DNA of 64,000 nucleotides from Ciona intestinalis (GCF_000224145.3 NC_020169.2:3616957-3680956); one strand, 5' to 3'. Counted from the stretch's first letter, positions 13,386 through 26,584 are shown. Made by a program: numbers and translations. Notes: generated by a model not told the origin, from the letters alone.

Positions 13386-15214
13386 TGTTTCGCCGCAACG
13401 TGACGACGCCCCACACACCACCATGTTCCACTCTTAACTTCCGAAGTTCAACAGCGTTTCACTTGTGCGTCGGACTCGCACACCTTTTCCCATTTATTTC
13501 TTTTATTAGGTGCTCATTTTATCTTAAGTAAAGCAAGTGCTTTCGGTGGCGACGGTCACTACTTTCTCACTCAGCGAATGTCTTTTACCTATTTTGTGCA
13601 CACACGCGCACAAACCACGACTTTATGGTTTCTTAACTTTCCGTGAACCGACATGATATTATAGCTTGCATTTGACCTCTCTATCTAACAAATGATGATG
13701 TCCAGTTTGAAGTGATAGGCAACCCACTTTTCTTTCGTTTTAATACTCCGTTGGTGCTCTAGTGCATATCCAGTGCACGATATTTTTATCAAATCAGGGC
13801 CTTTTTGCACCATTAGTTATATACAGACATTGCTTTTCAGGCGCGCGTATGCTAACCAAGCAAACTTCTATCTATTCTAAGGTGTACAGGAAAACCACGA
13901 GCAAAATTATTTATACGACAAAAAACATTGTGCGCCTGTTCTTTGTCGAAAAAAAGTCGTGTTTTTTCGTTTTATTACCTAGGAAATTCTCCTTTTCTTT
14001 GTACTTCGCTCTGTTTTTTTCGCAGTATTATTTCCCAGCACCAACTCTTTTCCGCCAATCCCAAACTATTGGGCGCAGGAACGCTGATATATTCATCCAA
14101 TCATTATTTGTCAACTTCCGTTTCTGTGCTGGTCGGACTATTTTATCAGATGCGCTTGGGATCTTTTTGAGCGTTTTTTTTTTACTCACTAGCAGGTGTA
14201 CTTCTTGGGTGTAATAAGCACCGTCTCTGTTACGGTTTTTTGACTGTTTTACTATTCAGCATGTACTGTCCTTATCTTGTCGACCGGTCGTTCACGTAGC
14301 AAATCGTCCGCAGCCAGCGCTACCCCACCAATTTTCCAGCAAGGTTTTCTTGTCGTTTTGTGCCAAAATACCCAAACCCGGAGTATTTTAAAAGTAAGCA
14401 GCTGTGATACGATTTGTTATGTTTTGATAGATAAACAGCATATGCCTTCAGGCAATTGGGGCTCTTTCAGGACTGTAGAACCGACGGTGTTCTTTTTAAT
14501 TTTTAAAAATTTGAATATTTGCATTAAATTTTCTTCGACGCATCCTATATCCATTAATGCCCCAAATGGAGATTTTTTTCAATTTCAATCGATGCATAGT
14601 TTCACCACAAGGCTTTATATTTTGTTTTGAAGTTAATATCGCTGATATTTCCGTAGCTCAAAACAAAACCTAGTTTCACTACCCTTTGTATTGTAAAATA
14701 TATATAGATAAAATCTAGTTTACTGTTTTCCATGCATAATACACATGTTTGGTCGGTACAGAATAAGATGTAAGCAGAGTGAAGAATAATTATTAATTGC
14801 AAACCTCCTAGTACAAACTAGTCTATACAGGTGTAGGTTAAAAGAAGAATTGATCGCAACTCAAAGCAGTCGAATCTGCAAATGTTGATGGCGTCTTCTA
14901 TTTTCGGGGTTTCTATGCCTGCCGCAAATATTTTCTCATACAAATGATTAATTATACATTGCTGGTGCCGATATAAAACAAAAAGGTTTTATTCACATCT
15001 GTTTTGAGTTTAAAACACCCCACCGCAAGTGGGGTTTGATAAAATCAAAAAGCATCCATCAGTATACTCGCCATTTATAAAATAGCGGTCACACTGTATT
15101 TTCACAGCTATTAATAAAGGAACAAACGTTAAAAGCCAGAAGAAATAAAAAGAAACTGACAGTATAGGTTTGAAATCTGTACAGCAAAAGGCGCTGCAAG
15201 GTTGTACACAGTTT
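13386..15214. other. 3' region of SH2B and convergent ARL gene
   Basis: Tail-to-tail intergenic stretch with T-rich runs at 13930-14190. Short open frames occur on the plus strand but carry no recognisable domain or splice pattern. No canonical AATAAA for SH2B was found. Confidence 0.5.
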
Positions 15215-17043
15215 TCAAGTTTCAAGAGACGTAGTACTAGAGTTCCTATCTTTCCTAGCATTCGGTTGACTTTCTTTCTTCTGTTTCTTTATAAATTTAG
15301 CTAGCACCGACATCGCTTCGAACACGCCGGTTCCTTTGGACGCACAACACTCCTGCAAAAGTTAAACTCGTTGTGTAAGTACACACAATAAATTCCACTT
15401 AAAATACATTTTCTGTAACCCTTGGCGTTTTAAGCATATTCCTGCGCAGAAAAACGCATGCGAGTCACCTTGAGTAAGCTGCACATCCCCTACTCTACTG
15501 TATACTTGAGCATACTTGATAACAAGCTCACCTGTACATGCCACATGTAGTCTGGTGACAGTTCGTTAAGTTGAAGTATTCCTTCCATTTCTTTGCTTGT
15601 CACCGCTCCTGGAAGATCTTGCTTGTTCGCCAGTACAACGAGTGGTATCTGCGTCATTGCACAAAATAATTTATGACTGTATTTAAATTAGTTTACTGAA
15701 GTGACGCTTCACTATGCTTTGATTTAAGGCTGAAATTACTGGAAAGCATGAGCTAACTCAGCTTTTTATTTGAAACACTTAAGCGTATCGCTATACGCAC
15801 GAGGTGCTACGTCAATTATGTAGATATGTACGTCACGCGTTTACATCTTACCTTGACCATATTATGTTCATTAAGAATGGCATTGAGTTCACTGGCAGCT
15901 TCTCCAAACCGAGTGTCGTCAGCGCTATCCACTACGTATATCAGCCCTGCATATAAATAACGGTCACGAAACTGATTGAACATAAAACGTCAAATTAATT
16001 TGCCTATAGTGGTTTCGGTTCTCTAATATCGCCCTTCAAAACCATATGAAAAAACATAATGGTTCTTGTTATTCTTGCTTCTTGTTATATTACACATAAA
16101 GTGTCATATATAGTAGGGTGCTGGGGGAAGACGGGACATCTTAAGCACATATAAGATCTACATATTCTAATCGTGTTTTAAACAATTTTTTAAAATTCTC
16201 TGAATGTTCTTGCTTTACTATCAGATGGAACAAGAAAACCTAATAAAAATATGTCCCATCTTCCCTCACCCTACCATATATATTACACACGTGTGGTAAG
16301 TTAAGGGTAAGGTCATTGTTTTCATTATTTAATATCGTGCTTTTGTTATATAGTAAACAAAGAACTTAACGGTATTTATTCTAGCCAACATAATTACATT
16401 GTGAGACACATTAACCAAGTAAAACCGGTATATATGCGAATGCATTGTCTGCGAGACTATAGTTTATACCTTCCGTTGAAGTGTAATAATGTTTCCAAAG
16501 CTGGCGGATTTTATCTTGACCTCCGATATCCCATATCGTCAACGTGAGACCTTTACATGGTGTGACAGTTTCTACGTTAAATCCGATCGTCGGCAACGTC
16601 CTAGTACAATCACTTAATTTTAAACGGTGGAGAACCGTTGTTTTGCCTGAAAAAAGTGTTTAATTGTTTAAATCAGTACCGTATTAAAATTGCAGAATCA
16701 TCGCGAGGGTTGTTTAGAATTAAATATAATGTCTCCTAACATATCTTTTTATGCGTAATATAAGATGAATCAACAAAATTTGGAAGGCATGCGCATTTCA
16801 CCGCAGCAATGACGTCACGTCCACTTGCTTATTAGTTAAAAATATATATAGCAGGGTCGTTGACATGCGAGAGTAGCTGTGTTTGGAAAGAATTAAAGCT
16901 CGTGAGTCACTGCACTCTATTTGCGTGTAATCAGCACATAGTTTCATTTTCCGGACCTACTTTACATGGCAGCTCAATTAATATTACACTACAGAATCCC
17001 CTGTACCTATATAAGTTTGTATATATGTATATATATACATACA

Positions 17044-17074
<31 letters not shown>

Positions 17075-17364
17075 GTAGGAATATAAAACAGCGTAACTGG
17101 CGCAAACAATGATTTAGGACTTTTCTGTTAAAAACAATTTTGTCTATATATGTGTAGAATCTGCAGCGTTAATGACAGCAACGCAAAGCATCTCGACGTT
17201 TATTCCTTTAATCTAAACGAGTCGTAAGACTTATTAGTAGAAGTTCAAGGGAAGTGTCGATCGTTCAACGAACACATCTTACCTGCCGCGTCTAAACCAA
17301 GCATGCACACTCTGATAGGTTCTCCTTTGCTGCTTGGCATTAGTCTGGCAAATAAAGCGCCCAT
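15215..17364 (-). CDS. ARF-like small GTPase (ARL11/ARL14-like)
   Basis: Five exons (17283-17364, 16470-16646, 15852-15946, 15532-15648, 15215-15352) encode 202 residues. N-terminal MGALFARL offers Gly2 for myristoylation. Nucleotide-binding motifs are all present: P-loop GLDAAGKTT, switch I PTIGFNVE, switch [15 protein letters not shown], base-binding NKQD and CCASKG. A basic, Ser/Thr-rich tail ([16 protein letters not shown]) extends past the usual ARF end. ARF-family GTPases recruit effectors to membranes in their GTP form. The core looks nearest to vertebrate ARL11/ARL14 by motif memory, but assignment within the family needs a tree. Confidence 0.9.
16114..16273 (+). mobile_element. MITE copy 2
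   Basis: Inside intron 2 of the ARL gene. TAGGGTG and GGGGGAAGACGGGACATCTT at the left; TGTCCCATCTTCCCTCACCC at the right; flanked by TA-rich target sequence. Slightly shorter than the consensus. Confidence 0.8.
17020..17074. repeat. (TA)n-rich microsatellite
   Basis: Imperfect TA/TATG repeat in the first intron of the ARL gene. Confidence 0.85.
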
Positions 17365-18733
17365 CTTTCACCAGAACCAAGCGTTCGTCGAAGTAGAATA
17401 ATATATTTGCAGTTAACGTTTAACTACCTCGAAACTGCTCAAAACAAAACGAATAATAACTTTTTGGCTCTCCCTTAAACGGCCATAGTAGATTTAGCTT
17501 CCTGGTAAAAACATGAGTGGTTCCTGGCCTTTACCCTAAACCAGGAAATAACCGCTTTGTTGTTGCGATCGCCTAATAAATATCAGCGTCTTCGTATGAT
17601 AAACTCAATGCGGAAGTACAAAATAAAGAGACTGTATTATGTTACTCTCCTTTGACTAACACTGTGAGAACCAAAACAAATTTCATGGTTATAGTCACCG
17701 ATGCGCTCCAGTGTTAGTATAGTTTGCATTTACTTATATTATGAAGTACTTTCAATTTACAAACAGCGATTGCCATTTCTTCAAATATAACACTATTATT
17801 CCATTCTTTTTTTTAAAACTGCAAGTTACAAAATTCTGAGTATGACTAGATCAGCAGTGGGTGTGCTATGTAGTGACTCGCAGCTCTACTACAATTGCAC
17901 TTACGTGACACTGCCCTGTAATTTTACTGGACTGTCATCCACTTCGACCTCTTAGCACTTTCACAATTTGACTAACACGACATGGCTTACAATTCGATTT
18001 TGTGCTTTGCAACGCGCGGCCTCGTGATTAACAGGGGAAGAATCATAATGGTGACGTAACAAGAACGGTTTAATAAAGCACAAACAAACGAACACACCGC
18101 TTCTTACGAAGCAGTGCGCGGGTGCTCTCACAGGAAATGTTTTCGTTTGGGTTTTGCGTCATGTTTTACGTCAGAAATAAATTAGAACCTCTTCAACGCA
18201 GTGTACCTGAAATTCACTGGCGAAAGCGCCAAATTAATTTGTGTCTTTTCCGCCTTACAGATGGCACAAGTTGTGATATAGTTCGCATAAAACTATTTCC
18301 ATGTAAACCTGGTTGAAGCATTAACGAGCTAACAAATAATAACGCTAATGTTTTTGATCTCTCTTGTCATTTGCAAGAGTCCATGTATGTATTCTGTAAT
18401 TTCAGTTCCTTTCCATTGAATTCCCACACATAAACAAAACAAGCACGCTTATATGTCATCGAAGTGATTTATATTTCGTAGAAATGTAAACAGCTTGTCA
18501 AATCCGCAATACGTTGCCAATTTAAAGCATGCTAACAAATTAATCAAAACAAAAGTAATCAAGCGCTTTGCAGTATCACAGTATACATGTAGTGCAACTA
18601 ATATACCAGCAAAAATATTGTAGGTTTGGCCAAATACAAAATAACACTTCAGGTTTGTAAATCCGTTAGCGAAAATGAACTAGAGACTTTTTAATTAAAA
18701 TACAATTGCAGTTTTGCTGATAAAAGAACTAGT
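17365..18733. other. Intergenic: ARL 5' region and TBCE 3' region
   Basis: No coding exon supported. It contains the ARL promoter side and the sequence beyond the TBCE poly(A) signal. Confidence 0.5.
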
Positions 18734-18739
18734 TTTATT
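18734..18739 (-). terminator. Poly(A) signal after distal TBCE last exon
   Basis: AATAAA on the minus strand, 22 bases past the stop codon of the distal last exon. Confidence 0.6.
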
Positions 18740-18761
18740 TGGTCTGGCTCAACATATGGGT

Positions 18762-18899
18762 TCAATGCCTTGGTTTTCTTCTGCTTGTCTTTTTAGCCCA
18801 GTGATAACCACTTAAAACCTGTATTGTGTCCCCAGGATCAATAGAAACATCATGTAGTGTTTCATGGTCACGATCCAATTCCACAACATGGTCAGGGTT
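18762..18899 (-). other. TBCE alternative last exon, distal copy
   Basis: Acceptor TTATTCCAG, phase 0, 45 residues: [20 protein letters not shown] then [17 protein letters not shown] and a basic end. It matches the end of the ubiquitin-like domain in vertebrate TBCE and is homologous to the proximal copy at 19171-19338. Both can follow the same upstream exon, which ends RLVYISKE. Confidence 0.75.
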
Positions 18900-21800
18900 C
18901 TGGAATAATTCATCCAATAATTGGTTGTAACATTACGTACCGTCGCAGCATTTTGTTAGTTGTATTCAAGTGATAGTAGTCACAGGTTATAAACTACATT
19001 GAGTACGATATATAGCACAGGTTATAGCAATGTTAAAGCTAAAATGGTTAAATGGCTATGAGTTAAAAACACAGTTGCGAAAGTATAGCACCTCAAAAAA
19101 TATCTACCACACATAAATTTAACTACTTTGAAGAATAGCACACGAGGTATTAAGAAACATGTCATGATGTTCACTTATCCCCGTATATCATACGATACAT
19201 GGTTTTGTCGTGTTCGGCAGTATCTATGTAATTTAACCCTTTCTTGGGTTTCATCACTCTGATGACGTCACCAGGCTCGATTGATACGTCATCGAGGGTT
19301 TCTCGATCTCGATGCAACGTCACAATGAGGTTGGGATTCTGCCGAGCACAAAGATTCGGGAAATCGTATCATGCAATACGATTTGTTGTGACGTAACACT
19401 AACAGAAAAACTAATACGGGATAATTACAAACCTCTTTGCTGATGTACACCAATCTCTGGTTCCTTATTTCGATTTTTGTTAACTTTTGAATGAGCAGTT
19501 TCAAGCTGCCGATTGACATTGATTTTGGCAGCTTTTTGGTCACAGGTTTGAAATCTGGTTTTACTGGCGCTTCAATGATAAGTTCTGTGGCAATCAAACG
19601 TAAGAGGATAGTGATACAACAGTGATTTTGGACTATTAATTTGACACAAACAAATATAATTAGTTTTCATGGCTTTATTACAGATGTACCTTGATATCTT
19701 AATTTTCTGAGTGAGTTTTAAAGCGAGTAAAATTAAATAGAAGTATGAAGTACTACAATTATGATGCACTAATATATGGGGCTAAACAATCTTCAAAACC
19801 CAGGTTAGTTTAAAAAAGCACCAACTTTTTTGGAAGTAGGATTCCCCAATGACATTACTATAAAGTATCTTCATAAAAAGTGTATACATGCTCTTACCTA
19901 ATAAGTTGCCTTTCAGCGCGGATGACATTTTCATAAATTGTTTGTCATCAGGAGCACCATGTTCTGTAAGTTTGATACAGCTAAGCATGTTTTAAGAACA
20001 ACAGCAAAACATAATGCTTTTCTTATTTCTTGAATTGGAGTGATGAAAATTATATTAGTTAATTCGTGAAGAAATTGAATTACCGGCAAAGAATCATCCA
20101 CTGATCATGTATGAGACAAGATCAGCAAAATATGAAAAACTTTTCTCTACCTACATGCTTTTACTTATAAACCAAGCCTAAAAACTTAGTAATATGTCAA
20201 ACAAAATTCTTTACACAAAATCGAAACACACCTGCTATAAGTTCCATATAACGAGGATGATTCTCAATAAACTCTTGAGATGGTTGGTTTCTTTCAGGAT
20301 CCTGATGTCCTCCAGACTCCCTCCACTCAACCCCATATTTTCGAAGGTAATCCATCTCTGCTGTGAAGCGGCTCTGCTGTGTCACCTAGTGGGTGATGAA
20401 TTCCAATGTGAAAATTATTCGGCAGCAAACGCGATATGTTAAAGTATATCTTTATGCAGCCTATCAGAGAACCGTTTAAACCACTGTGTCTTAAACTGTT
20501 GTAAAAGTGTGTCAATATAGCAACACTAACCAAAGTGTAAATTTACTGCTAAAACAAGTCAAATTTTGATTTATATTCGTGGTTCGTACACAAATTACCA
20601 ATATACATGGCCCATAAATATTAAAAAATTGTTTCCTAAATTACCAGTTTATAAAAATGGTTAAACCTAAATATAAATTCCTTCGGCCTAAATCCCTAAG
20701 GAAAACCCTACTCATACATTTTTTTTAAATGTTAGAACTTACACTTAATCTGTCAAGTCTTTGTAATCTCTTTATTTTAGCGACAATAATATCATGTATG
20801 GCATCATATCGGTCTTGGTTAAGGGCTGGATTTTTGCGGAAATGTAACTCAATAAATTCTGGGAGATTGTTCAATGGATTAAGATCATGTACCTGTTGCA
20901 TTACAAGAAGTAAAGGAGATATAAATTGTATTTTATTTATAATTGAAATATATCAGACAACCTTTTTCTTCTAAATAGGCAGCTTTTGAAGTCACGTATG
21001 CTTTAAGTCAAGAATCCAAATAAAAATTGCTAATTCAAATTTTCTACATTTTTATAAAATAGAATTATAGCGTGGTATTCATACTACTACTATTTAAAGG
21101 CATTAGGTAATAGGTACAAATCTGATAATAAAGGGAAAACTATTGAATGTCAAATTCTATATTAAATATTGAAGTTGTGTAGTATGTGTACAAACCGATT
21201 CATATTTATTTCTATCCAGGAAAAGTTCCTTGAGTTGTTTGAAATCACCAGGCTTAATGAACAAATCAGATAATTCGCATTCCTTTATAAGAAGACAGGA
21301 TAACCTGTTAAAACAATAAACAATGATTTTCTAACATTTCTTTTTTTATTATTTATGGGTTAAGTCTCTATTAAGGACCTAGGTGTTAGGCCAGATTTGG
21401 CCCATTATCCCAACACCAGAAAAGTCCATTTAAGTCCTTTGTGCGATCGGTGCCGCCACACCGCATCGCATTAAGACGCATATTTTTCGGATCATTTTTT
21501 AGCCTTGTGTGCTTCAGCTACCACACGTTTAACTGTTAAAAACTTACATTGGAAGTTGTGACAATTGCTGCACTTCATGCCACGAGTTGAGTGGATTGCC
21601 AGATAAATGTAACAACTTTACATGGTTGAGTTTATCACCAGGTGGGGATAGATGCGTCATGTTGTTCGCTTCTATATGAAGCTCAGTAACTTGTGGCCAC
21701 ATGGTGGTGCAGGTCAGCAGCTAAAAAATATGTAAAAAAATCAAAAAAAGGGTAAACGTATAATACACCAGTGGTATAATGACAAGCCCACTTTGTAGGG

Positions 21801-23735
21801 AGTAACAAGTTTAGATTGGTACATGACATACAGTTGGTAATCTTATTGAATATTTACATTTTTAATAAATAGTTTTTTGAGTTAGCATTTTTGAGTTCGC
21901 AATTATAGTGTACTGGTTTTGCTGTAATCCTCCATTTTATGTGGTAACTGTATATTACAATTATAAATTTGTTATCACACAAGGTTGTACTAAAAGTCTC
22001 ACCTCTTCCCAGGACAAAGAGCACTTATTTAAGACCATTGTGTCAATGTTTGCAAAAACCTCTGGCTGTGATAAAGCTTTGTCCGTTACTTGCATGATGT
22101 TTTCGCTTAGATTTAAGACTTTTAAACAGGGTAACTGCTTCACAATGTCGCATACAGTGTCCCATGAGGAGATCAGATTCTTTGACAGATTTAGCTCAAC
22201 TAGGCCTGTTAATTCAAATTAATATAAGACTTAAAGACTACATAACATCTTCCTGGTGTTTGTGTGATATTTTAGATTACATATATATATACCTATTTAT
22301 TTCTTTTGATAGACTAATTTTAATAGAAATTGGAAGTGTTAACTTTAACTGGACTTGTTTTAAAAGTTAATACAGTTAATTTTTTTTCATAATGAATAAA
22401 AAACACACCATTAAATGTATCATTATTCCTATTTATTATATATCATTGACTCTTCGCAATAAATTTAGAACCCACTTGGTGTTAAAGTGGCCAGTTGCCC
22501 AACAGTGCCCGCACTGGAAATGATTTGATCACGAAGAATGATTTGTTTGAGTTGGTTCAATTTCCTGCCAATGAAAACAACAACAGTTAATTTCCAATTG
22601 TTATTATGCAGCATGTTGTACGATGATTGATAAATAAATGTTATTCATAACTGAGTAGAACAGAACATCTATATAAGGCAAACACCTGTATTTTTTTACA
22701 GATTTGAAATATTAAAAGTAAAACCCATACCTAACGCTAACAGATCCAAGTATATTAAGCTTGGCTGGTAAAAGTTATGAACACTAGATACAGAGGCATG
22801 CTGATTTTACACCAATTTGAGTAGGCTGTGTATAGTTTACTTTATAGATAATAGGCTATATCATTTTAGTACGCAAAATATCTGTTATGAATATATGAAG
22901 AAATGCTCAAGTCTTTCGTAATGTCACTACAATGGGGTACATTAACAAAGCACACAGAATATATTTGTAAATGTAAGTTAGGGGATTTTAACGCTCACCC
23001 AAATTGCTTTTGAACTTGGTCCATTCCAACTGTTTCAATCTTTTTCATTATTTTTATATTTCCTAGATACATGTCATTCATGTGAGAATCTCCAGACTCA
23101 GTTGGCAGTGTATAACGATCAGTTATTGCATCACAAATTGAAACACCAAAGTTTGCTTTGGTTGCTCGTATAAATGAGCCACTGGTTTTATGCCTGTTTT
23201 TGATAAAAACATGCCAAATTATTATAGGATCTTAATATTATAAAATAGAATTTTTGATCCTAATATCTTTTTTAATTGTACACAATGCCCTGGTTACCAC
23301 TAATTTAAAATGGAAATAAAATTTACAATTGTACAACAACAAAAAATAACCTGCATTTAAAGTAGGCCACTCCATCTTTCGTTCCATCATGTCGTCCCCT
23401 CGTGGGATCATCCCATTCAACTCCCAGCCATTCACCTAATGACACAAAAATAAAAACCAATGCGTATGCCAGTTTCATTACAAACATTATACAGCACATT
23501 AATTATGATTATTATTGATACAATTGTGTAAACAAAAGTATGTTCGGCTCATTTGACTGGTCAAATGTACAATTTTTTATTTAAATAAATAAATAAAACA
23601 CATCTAGCAATTAATACGTAAACAAGCTTGTTACCACCCGCATTTACCTTTTGTAGGTGGGACAGTTCCAATATATTTGACAGTAGCACTATCTCCAGTT
23701 ACTGATATCCTCGAACCGATACACAAGGATTCCAT
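18762..23735 (-). CDS. TBCE: Tubulin-specific chaperone E (tubulin-folding cofactor E)
   Basis: Minus-strand gene of about a dozen exons, starting [15 protein letters not shown] (exon 23648-23735). Domains in order: CAP-Gly ([20 protein letters not shown], with GRHDG in place of GKNDG); a leucine-rich repeat block ([19 protein letters not shown] and [14 protein letters not shown]); a linker with [13 protein letters not shown]; and a C-terminal ubiquitin-like domain ([20 protein letters not shown]). TBCE works with the other cofactors to assemble and take apart alpha/beta-tubulin dimers in the cytosol. The C-terminus has two versions because the last exon is duplicated (18762-18899 and 19171-19338). 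The span given uses the distal exon. Confidence 0.92.
19171..19338 (-). other. TBCE alternative last exon, proximal copy
   Basis: Acceptor CTCGGCAG, phase 0, 55 residues: [20 protein letters not shown] then [14 protein letters not shown] and MYRMIYGDK. Homologous along its first ~30 residues to the distal copy, with an unrelated, longer tail. I see no AATAAA directly downstream of it. Confidence 0.75.
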
Positions 23736-24338
23736 GTTATGCAAGTATGTACGAATACCTTATTCATTCAAACTTCTCCTACAATCTGTCACGTTCTAGG
23801 TCTAGCGTTATGTTGTGACCGAGGGACCAACGCTATACTCTCAGACCTATGCTGTGAGCGACACCTGACGGATTTGTTTTAATTGACAGTAGTGACACCA
23901 AACTCCTATTGAAGTCGTGAGTGGCTCCATACACTTTCATATAGGCTATTGCGATGGAATCAAATATGTTTCAAGTTAAAATTTAAAAAACCTGTATAAT
24001 AGCTAGGTTAATAACTTTCAATAAGATCGAATGTCCATATTTTGCATAAATTAAAATAAATAAAATCAATATATATATATATATACTCATGAACTTTAAC
24101 AACTCTTTAGATTGATAACCGCTTATAACATAAATCTAAAACGCGAATCATTGGAGCTTAGCTTGTTACGTCACAATGTTGTACTGATGTCACAATCAGC
24201 CCGCTGTCCAATCCTTTAAAGCTGGTTGGTCTGATTGCTCACGTGACTGGCGCCTCGGATCAGCTGATTACTCCCGCTTTGCTTGCTCGGAGCATAAAAC
24301 GCCTCTTATACAAAGCGAGTTACCACGTTACAGTTTAG

Positions 24339-24407
24339 ATGAAGTTGGTTCCTCGCCAGGTTACAAGGGGGAAGGTTCAAGAAAATTACTTGCAAGATCT
24401 GAGTTAA
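24339..24407 (+). CDS. Possible upstream short ORF, 22 residues
   Basis: ATG AAG through TAA encodes MKLVPRQVTRGKVQENYLQD then LS. It starts about 50 bases after a TATA-like box and lies in the probable leader of the small membrane-protein gene. It could be a uORF, a chance frame, or the start of an exon I mis-bounded. Confidence 0.25.
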   Translation: MKLVPRQVTRGKVQENYLQDLS

Positions 24408-24939
24408 GTATTGTTTCATTACAATAGTAATATATTATATAGTACTATATAGCTTTATAGTACTAGTATACAGTAAAATTCCTACACTACATTTATATAC
24501 AATAATATTATGCTGCAAGTTTTGTGCCTTGCGTTTATTACTTTATTATAGTCAAAGCTTTTAAATTATTCTTTGTCACATTCTGTTCAGGAATCGCGAC
24601 GGTTCTTTATTACGTCACTCGCGACGTCACACGCAATATCTCGGTTCACCATCGTTGCGCTCTTATCCGTCACAAACCGACACAATCGTTTAAATTTCGC
24701 CATCGACCGCTCGCGTTAATGTTACATTATTAGTTTCGTGTTCTATACGCGTACGTTTCGCAACTTTTTTCATGGGGCCCCATGCGCGTTTTGCGTCGAT
24801 GCAAGGCACATTACTTGTGCAACCTAATTAAATTTTGCGCTTTATGAGCGCGAAGCAAAAAGATCAAAGAATTGGTAAAGTATAAATCACAATTGACATT
24901 ATTACGTACATAAGCTCTTTTCTAGACACATCGATGTTA

Positions 24940-24947
24940 TGACGTCA
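24940..24947. promoter_or_regulatory. Perfect CRE palindrome TGACGTCA
   Basis: Consensus CREB/ATF site within a group of ACGTCA half-sites between 24170 and 25065, just upstream of the first coding exon of the small membrane protein. Confidence 0.5.
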
Positions 24948-25088
24948 TGAAGTGATGATGACGCAACAGAAGAACCCACTTCGTAAGTTCATTGTTTTAT
25001 TACAAACTTTATTGATATATATATATATATTTCAATAACGTTTTATTACAGAACTTAGTTTGAGACGTCACAGAGGATCAAGCGGACA

Positions 25089-25699
25089 ATGAAGCATATT
25101 TGGAATGAAGGTAAATCCAACGTAGTAATAATATAAGGCGTAAGCGGTAGTTTATAACGATTATTATATCTCAGAAAAGTCAGCGAAAAAAGCTGCCGAA
25201 GAAAAGCGCAAGGTATTGTATATTATCATTGTTTATTAGATTATTGCTAAACCTATACGAACCAATATATGTTTATATATTTATTTACAATTAAGGTCTT
25301 TTTAAATTTGTAACAATTATATATGTTTTCATTCTTTTTGTATCCCATTTAGTATAGTAAAGCAATAAATATTTACAGAATTTTAAAACCATGTCCCCAC
25401 GACTCACAAAAGCGTTGATAATTGTTAAAAACAATATTAGGAAATGTAGGATTTCATGTTGTAACGGTATCCCATCTTACCCCACAATACTATATATCAT
25501 TTTAGTGATAGCCCCAAACGTAATTATGACGTTTATTTTGCAGCCGAAGAACAAAGACGAAGACGCCAATAGAGGATACACGGTTTGGGGTTTGAGTATT
25601 ATAAGTATGAGTTGTGTGTTATGTGTATGCTTGAGCTGCTGTACTCTCATTCATACTGCTGGGTCTAATGTTGCCAGCTATTTTCAGTCACTACTATAG
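25089..25699 (+). CDS. Small single-pass membrane protein, 71 residues
   Basis: Three exons (25089-25110, 25175-25212, 25544-25699) join in frame. The N-terminal part is charged (MKHIWNEEKSAKKAAEEKRK then PKNKDEDANRG), followed by one hydrophobic, cysteine-rich helix (WGLSIISMSCVLCVCLSCCT) and a short tail ending YFQSLL. The predicted topology is a cytosolic basic/acidic N-terminus with a C-terminal anchor. I do not recognise the family. An AATAAA lies at 25896-25901. Exon 1 ends in phase 1 and would also read in frame into the exon at 28334, so shared use of this first exon with the downstream gene is conceivable. Confidence 0.5.
25390..25492 (-). mobile_element. MITE copy 3, partial
   Basis: In intron 2 of the small membrane protein gene. 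Only one half is clear: core TTGATAATTGTTAAAAACA and right end TATCCCATCTTACCCCAC. Confidence 0.6.
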
Positions 25700-26584
25700 T
25701 GCATTTTGCATGTCTATGAAATATATGCAATGAAACTATGAGAAACATCTTGCTGGATCAGATTTTGTTGTTGTACACTGTATGGTGTGTTAAAACAATT
25801 CGGTAATGTCATCGCTTGGTAAAAAAACGCTATTTTGGTACACAAATACTCTAGTAATATCAACATGCAGTATAATATAGCACGTAATCAAAGTCAATAA
25901 ATTTCCATTTAATTATGTTAAACATATTTCATCTCCACCCTGATAAAATTATAATAAAAAACGTCCATGTAGCGTGATTGGGACGATGGCCACGTCACAA
26001 TTACGCTACGACGTCGTTACGATGGGTCAGAGCATTGTCATGACCCTGCGTTCGGTGCGGTTACGTCATGTCGATTGAGTTACGTCACGGTCTGGTTTTT
26101 GCGTTGACGTCGCCGCCAGTGATGCTACGCTCGGTTTAGGTCACTGTTAATGCGGTTCGTAACATCCTGACGCAGTTTCGCAACGGTCGATGCGATGCGT
26201 AACACCCGGACGGTATTATATTGTGTGAAGATATACGACGAGAGTATCGCGGTACCTACATGGCGACTTAATTAGATTGAGACATGCGAAGCTGTTGTTG
26301 GCTTCGGCTTCTTGTAATTGGACATACAATATGGTGTACACTGCAGATGAATATCCTTCCGGATTTGAATCATATTTTATTTGGATATATTTCAATGATT
26401 ATGTTCGCGTTAATTACTTTTGATCGTGTCCCCTTTTGAATGATTGAGCTGATGTGTTTGTTGCATGTTGTTCACATTGTGTTTCTCTGCACTCGCAGTA
26501 ATATTTTTGTCTTTTTGTCGGTGGTTCTTTGTATTCGTTGTATCATTTTTGTCTATGGGGGTTTCTTTAACCTGCGTGGACAGT

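Larger units (their letters stand above)
23736..25088. other. Divergent promoter region, TBCE / small membrane protein
   Basis: Head-to-head interval. It contains several CRE-type ACGTCA sites and, near 24290, an AT-rich box (GCATAAAACG) that could serve as a TATA element for the plus-strand gene. Putative untranslated exons of that gene end at 24407 or start near 24591 and 25052. A (TA)n run lies at 24069-24085. Confidence 0.45.

Noticed and set aside
13762-14214. 150-codon plus-strand frame after SH2B
   Set aside because: Phe- and Ser-rich translation of T-rich 3' flank; nothing recognisable and no splice sites.
26022-26078. ATG GGT CAG start resembling MGQ, as first exon of gene C
   Set aside because: No donor site follows CAG and the frame ends after 18 codons without Cys pairs.
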